This document shows positions 59,436-64,000 of a stretch of DNA of 64,000 nt, piece by piece; the stretch's first letter is position 1; every line of letters starts with the position of its first letter. A program made the position numbers and the translations under genes. The DNA lies in assembly GCA_002007465.1 (NCBI GenBank), contig LNAC01001853.1, forward strand, positions 1 to 64,000, written 5' to 3'. The notes under the pieces were generated by a model. That model ran no database searches, was not told the DNA's origin, and saw only the letters and a program-made list of their open reading frames with translations. This DNA is from Ailurus styani. Its lineage: Eukaryota > Chordata > Mammalia > Carnivora > Ailuridae.

Positions 59436-59811
59436 CATCAAATAGGCTATTAGTCTCCTAACTGGTCTACTTGGTTCTGTGTTTAATACAATATTCTATT
59501 CTTAAAAAAAAAATGATTGATCTAACTAAAAACATAAGCCAGACATAGTATTCTCCAGCTTAAAATCCTCTGATTTTCCATCAAAATTAAAACAACATAT
59601 AGAATCCTCACAATTGCCCATATTTACATCCTCCTGTCACTCTTCAAGCCTCATTCCCTACAACTCTCCCAGATGTTCAGTGTGCTTCTTAACTGTCTTC
59701 ATTGTTTTTGTTAAAGCTAAAAATTAATTGACCATGACAATTACTTCACAATATATATAAAGTCATATGCATTATAAAAAATAATATGGTATAAATATAG
59801 CAATATATATA

Positions 59812-59998
59812 TAGGTGCCTGGGTGCCTCAGTTTTTTAAGCATCTGACACTTGGTTTCTGCTCAGGTCATGACCTTGGGGTTGTAGGATGGAGCCATATG
59901 TCAGACTCTGTGCTCAGAGTGGTGTCTGCTTAAGGGTCTCTCTCCCTCTCTTTCTGCCCCTCCTGCTCACCCTCTATCTCAAGTAAATTTTTTTAAAA
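59812..59998 (+). mobile_element. CAN-SINE (older type)
   Basis: Head 'AGGTGCCTGGGTGCCTCAG', body 'TTTCTGCTCAGGTCATGACC' and 'CAGAGTGGTGTCTGCTTAAG', then a short A-rich tail that passes into the TTTA array. Confidence 0.92.
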
Positions 59999-60000
59999 AA

Positions 60001-60002
60001 AT

Positions 60003-60045
<43 letters not shown>

Positions 60046-60047
60046 TT
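60001..60047 (+). repeat. (TTTA)n microsatellite
   Basis: About 12 units between two SINEs in tail-to-tail orientation; derived from their A-rich tails. Confidence 0.95.
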
Positions 60048-60048
60048 A

Positions 60049-60236
60049 AGATGTTTTATTTATTCATTTGAGAAAGACAGAGAGAGCATGAGCAGGGAGA
60101 GTGTCAAGCAGAGGCAGAGGGAAAAACAGAGTCCCCATTGATCAGGGAGCCCCATGTGGAACTCGATCTCAGGACCCTGAGATCATGACCTGGGCTGAAG
60201 GCAGGTGCTTAACTGACTGAGGCACCCAGGCACCCT
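60049..60236 (-). mobile_element. CAN-SINE (older type)
   Basis: Antisense copy with 'GAGCATGAGCAGGGAGAGTG' and head complement 'GACTGAGGCACCCAGGCACC'. It is inverted relative to the SINE 50 bp to its left, so the pair could form a hairpin. Confidence 0.93.
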
Positions 60237-60239
60237 AAA

Positions 60240-60978
60240 GTTTTTTTAAAATTTTTTTATTATGTTATGTTAGTCACCATACAGTACATCATTAGTTTTT
60301 GATGTAGTGTTCCATGATTCATTGTTTGAGTATAACACCCAGAGCTCCATTCAATACATGCTCTCTTTAATACCCATCACTGGGCTAACCCATCCTCCCA
60401 TCCCACTCCCCTCTAAAACCCTCAGTTTGTTTCCTGGAGTCCATAATCTCTCACAGTTCATCTCCCCCTCTGATGTCCCCTCTTTCATTTCTCCCTTCCT
60501 TCTCCTAATGTCCTCCATCCTATTCCTTACATTCCATAAATAAGTGGAATTGTATGATAATTGTCTTTCTCGGCTTGACTTATTGAAGTGCAACCTTACA
60601 CCAGTGAGAATGGCAAAAATTGACAAGACAAGAAGCAACAAATGTTGGAGAGGTTGTGGAGAAAGGGGAGCCTTCTTACACTGTTGGTGGGAATGTTAAG
60701 TTGGTATAGCCACTTCGAAAAACAGTAAGAAGTTCCCCAAAAAGTTAAAAATAGAGCTTCCCTATGACCCAACAATTGTACTACTGGGTATTTACCCCAA
60801 ATATACAGACATAGTGAAAAGACGGACCACATGCACCCCAATGTTCATAGCAGCAATGTCCATGATAGCCAAACTGTGGAAGGTGTGCAGATGCCCTTCA
60901 ACAGATGTGGATAAAGATGTGGTCCATATATACAATATTACTCAGCCATCAGAAAGGATGAATAGCCAGCATTTGCAT
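60240..60978 (-). mobile_element. L1 with 5' inversion (twin priming)
   Basis: 60,240-60,584 is antisense L1 3' end ('CATCATTAGTTTTTGATGTA', 'CCTCAGTTTGTTTCCTGGAG', 'ATAATTGTCTTTCTCGGC'). 60,585-60,978 is sense ORF2 C-terminal region ('CACCAGTGAGAATGGCAAAA', 'GTTGTGGAGAAAGGGGAGCC', 'CTGGGTATTTACCCCAAATA', 'CATTTGCAT'). The sharp head-to-head switch at 60,584/60,585 is the classic inverted L1 structure. Confidence 0.9.
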
Positions 60979-61047
60979 CAAATAAATCTTTAAAAAGATA
61001 CAATATGTATGTCAATCATACCATAAAAAAGCTGGAAAAACAAATTT

Positions 61048-61230
61048 TTTTAAAGATTTTATTTATTTATTTGACACAGAGAGAGATTACAAGTAGGCAG
61101 AGAGACAGGGAGAGGAGGAAGCAGGCTCCCTGCTGAGCAGAGAGCCCGATGCGGGCCTCGATCCCAGGACACTGAGATCATGACCTGAGCCGAAAGCAGA
61201 GGCTTCAACCCACTGAGCCACCCAGGCGCC
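61048..61230 (-). mobile_element. CAN-SINE (young, mustelid type)
   Basis: Antisense copy with 'AAGTAGGCAGAGAGACAGGG'. TSD CTGGAAAAACAAATTT at 61,032-61,047 and CTGGAAAAACAATTT at 61,231-61,245. Confidence 0.96.
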
Positions 61231-61481
61231 CTGGAAAAACAATTTAAAAAAATAATTAAATCTGCCAAAATGGCCATCACCAACCTTCCCCAAACCAACT
61301 TGTATTTGATGTTCTCCCTCCTCCCAGATATTCACATTACTATTTCCCTCTCTTTATTCAAATTTCTTCTCAAATATCATCTCCACAGAGATCATCCTTA
61401 ATGATTCTATTTTAATTATTAATCTCCATCGCTTATATTCTTACCAACCCTAAGTTTTACATGTTTTTATGAGTAATTTCA

Positions 61482-61577
61482 TTATATAAATTGTGTGTGT
61501 GAGCATTATATAAATTGTGTGTGTGTGTGTGAGCATTATATAAATTGTGTGTGTGTGTGTGTATGTGTGTGTGAGCA
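61482..61577 (+). repeat. Compound tandem repeat with (GT)n
   Basis: Three copies of ATTATATAAATTGTGTG followed by GT runs of increasing length and GAGC. The unit grows from about 24 to 30 to about 35 bp. Confidence 0.93.
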
Positions 61578-61579
61578 TG

Positions 61580-61662
61580 GACTCTGTGCTCAGAGTGGTG
61601 TCTGCTTAAGAGTCTCTCTCTCTCTTTCTTCCCCTCCTGCTCATGCTCTATCTCAAGTAAAT
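61580..61662 (+). mobile_element. CAN-SINE 3'-half fragment, near-duplicate of 59,904-59,988
   Basis: Starts abruptly inside a SINE body ('GACTCTGTGCTCAGAGTGG') and runs to 'CTATCTCAAGTAAAT'. It shares uncommon variants with the SINE at 59,812, and no head or TSD is seen. An AT-rich stretch to 61,730 follows, similar in character to the sequence after the other copy. Confidence 0.85.
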
Positions 61663-61889
61663 CTTTTGTTTTTTAATTTTTATTTATATTATTTATTTTT
61701 TATTTTTTAAAGATTTTTTTATTTTAAAATAACAATAACCTACATACATACATATGCCTGTATTCATAAAGTTTATCTATCTTGATGGTATATAAATTCC
61801 ATGTAGGTACTTTTATTTCTATATGCTCGCAGCATAAACAGGGTTTGTCACAATAAGAATTCAGAAAGATTTTTTAGAACTAGTTAATA

Positions 61890-64000
61890 AATGTGAATCA
61901 ATTGAAATACATTGCGTAATCTACTTCATTTGTTTTATTCCAACAAATGTCATTTGTCAGACACTGTACTGGGGGTTCGTGATGGTTGGAGCTCTCTTCC
62001 CAGATACATTATACAGCTCTGCTTTTCTACCTGAGCAAGTGAGGTCCCTGTCTGAAGACCCTTATCTCATAGGGTCCCACACTTTGGAGTAGCTTCTTCA
62101 AAATTTTCTAATATTCCTCCAGTGTCTGGGGTTGGGGCTAGCAGAGCCAGACAAACAACATGTGGCCTGTGGATTTTGATCATTAAAACTAGTGCCTGGA
62201 ACTAGCTATCTAGGAAGCACAAACAGGGATCTCTTCCCAGCTTTTACCATTGCTTTGCTTTCTGTCTTTAACCACTCCCATCGCCACATGTGGCATTGAT
62301 CAGAAGCCTCAAGAAGCTCTGAGTCTAGTCCCTGTAAGGGTTGCTCAGGACCCCTAGCAGGTCCCATTTCCATGTGGTGGCCTAGCAAATAGTATTAATT
62401 TTGTGGAATTGTGTGAGACTGGGCTGCCAGAAAAATGCTGATCTGTTGATATTTGGTGACTTTCTTAATTTAGACACAGAATAGATTCAAGAATTTGGCT
62501 ACCAATGTTTCCTTTGCCAACCATTGATACTAAGCTTTTATGTGGGCCTGTGGGTTATTCTCATCTCTCTGTGTTCCAGAGTACTTGAGGAGAGTAAGTG
62601 TGGCAGCAGGCATCCTGTGGCATCTTTATATTTGTAGTACTCCCTTATCCTCAGAAAAATTTTGAGACCTTCCTCCACAATGCACCACAAGAGTTCTACA
62701 GCACAAAGAGTTCTTCCTATTGATAAGTAATAGACATTTTTTTTTTAACTTGCTCTTATTTTGCTCATGGAATCCTTGCCTATGCTGTTCACAGCATATG
62801 GAGACAGGTCCAGTCAATGTTGGAAGTGCTCACATTCCAAAATACAGTCATTAGGGCCCAAAGAGTTCAAGAAAACACAAAGTTAGAAAATGTCTTGGTT
62901 TATTATTTTGCTATAATATTCAAAACAATAAGTTAATATGAGCAACAAATAATTTTTCTTTCATATTTTCCTTCATTGTCTGGAAAGTTTTGGATTTCGT
63001 AATCATAATCAATGAAACAGAGGAATCCCTTTCAAAAGGGTCATTGGAAGCCAGTATCTACAGTTGTTAGAATGAATATGCAGAGTCAGTAGTATGATGT
63101 AGTAAGCATTCAGTAAATGGAATCAGGTGACTTCAGAGCCAAGAAGATCTATATTGTTTTAATTGACATAGATTCTGAAAAGCCAGAGCCCTGGGAGTAA
63201 TAATAGCATTACTTCCATTTTCTAATGGTGGAAGATTTGAACTTATCCAGGAAGAGCACATTTGATAATAAAGCACCTGAGGATATAGTTCCTGGATCTG
63301 GACAGGAATAGATGCTGCTTGGACATCACAAAGTGTTTTCAGGTACAATAATTAGACAACAAACATTTCCTTTTTACTCAGTATTATAAATATTTAAACA
63401 TAAATTGTTATACTTCATATGGTCCTATGGATTTCATAATTCATTTTTATAAATTTGGTTATATTTACTGGATCCTTCAAAAATATTTGTTCTGGGCCCC
63501 ACAAACCCTAGGAACATCCTTTGGTGGAAAATTATCTCTTTAAATTCCATAAAGATCTCTAAGTACTGTGTCATTTTCTTAATGGAAAAATGTGCAAATA
63601 CAAAAACTTGGTGTTTGCTTTAAAGGGGTTTAGGTTATACCTGGAATATGTGTGAGCATATGTATGTGTGTGGTGGTGGAGTTGGCTCTGGGACTTTCAT
63701 AGAACACTTACAACAATGCATCTTCTTCCATAGTTAAGAGAAACCACACTGAGGGTTTAGTCAGCGGTTATGTACAGCCATCCCAATTATGCATTTAAGG
63801 ACCAGGAAAATTACCGTAAAGTATGGCCATAGAGGCTTGTGACTCATTGCAAGATGGGTTTGTGTCAGGACTTCCTTTATAACCTGTATTCCATAAGCCC
63901 CACCTCAAATCAGCTAGCTGCAATGGCATTTTACATTCCATGATATAAGTAACAGTTTAGACCTTGAACTTAATAGCCTTAAAAATATCTAGGTATCCTC
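61890..64000. other. No gene recognised
   Basis: Mostly unique, with a possible antisense L2 3' end near 61,925-61,985 ('CCAACAAATGTCATTTGTCA', 'CACTGTACTGGGGGTTCG'). GC content is somewhat higher around 62,100-62,400. Frames are short, without a domain or splice context I could support. Confidence 0.4.

Larger units (their letters stand above)
59440..61885 (+). mobile_element. L2 LINE relic split into three pieces by later insertions
   Basis: Piece 1, 59,440-59,720 ('AGTCTCCTAACTGGTCTACT', 'TTAAAATCCTCTGATTTTCC', 'TTCAAGCCTCATTCCCTACA'). Piece 2, 61,265-61,460 ('CAAATTTCTTCTCAAATATC', 'ATCTCCACAGAGATCATCCT'). Piece 3, 61,760-61,885 ('GATGGTATATAAATTCCATG', 'AACAGGGTTTGTCACAATAA'). Together they follow sense L2 order. 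The gaps hold the SINEs, the inverted L1 and a GT array. Confidence 0.6.

Noticed and set aside
8331..61335. Recurrent peptide of the form AWVAQWVKASAFGSGHDL / GWLSGLKPLPSAQVMISGSWD in many small frames
   Set aside because: These are translations of CAN-SINE heads and bodies in different frames, not a protein family.
1..64000. CRISPR arrays, operons or other microbial systems; endogenous retroviruses
   Set aside because: The regular repeats are simple microsatellites and SINEs. I saw no LTR pair, primer-binding site or gag/pol/env-like frame; the reverse transcriptase sequences are L1-type.

Overview
This window is nuclear DNA from a carnivoran mammal. It is AT-rich, dense in interspersed repeats, and I find no protein-coding gene in it. 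About thirty copies of the carnivore tRNA-derived SINE (CAN-SINE, SINEC) are present. Each has a tRNA-like head (CCTGGGTGGCTCAG), a CT-rich body and an AATAAA-rich tail. The younger copies carry a body of the form 'GCCTGCCTCTCTGCCTACTT', which I associate with mustelid (mink, ferret, otter, badger) SINEs rather than dog, cat or seal forms. Mustelidae is therefore my best guess at family level, from memory of subfamily differences only.

Layout. 0-7 kb: the 5' tip of an L1 leaving the window on the left, a 209-bp L1 3' fragment, L2 and MIR relics and two SINEs. 7-9.5 kb: an old sense-strand L1 relic with five antisense SINEs in it and a tiny poly(A)-tailed retrocopy beside it. 10-28 kb: L2, MIR and old L1 relics, microsatellites, scattered SINEs, a twin-primed (inverted) L1 at 12.3 kb, a double SINE insertion sharing one target at 22.2 kb, and a young truncated L1 at 23.8 kb. 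28.5-31.28 kb: no repeat or gene recognised. 31.28-38.61 kb: an essentially full-length antisense L1 (5'UTR, ORF1, ORF2, 3'UTR) interrupted by three SINEs and a TCTA array, with both ORFs broken. 38.8-44 kb: mostly unique sequence with an old L1 and a MIR. 44.1-47.7 kb: a 5'-truncated sense L1 with three SINEs. 47.7-51 kb: mostly unique. 51,272-51,720: a run of N (assembly gap) bordered by a TTTTA array. 52.1-55.9 kb: an ancient antisense L1 with three SINEs. 56.7-64 kb: an L2 relic split by a nest of two SINEs, a second inverted L1 and further SINE pieces, then unique sequence.

No host genes work together here. The window is a gene desert or a very long intron, and its content is layered retrotransposition: L2/MIR first, then old L1, then younger L1 and CAN-SINE, the youngest still bounded by near-perfect target-site duplications (TSDs). 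No exciting new biological system is visible. The most informative signals are the stratigraphy, two inverted L1 insertions, a triple target duplication, a small retrocopy of unknown source and an internal copy-paste event in an L1 ORF1. Repeat family names and boundaries come from reading by eye, without a database search.
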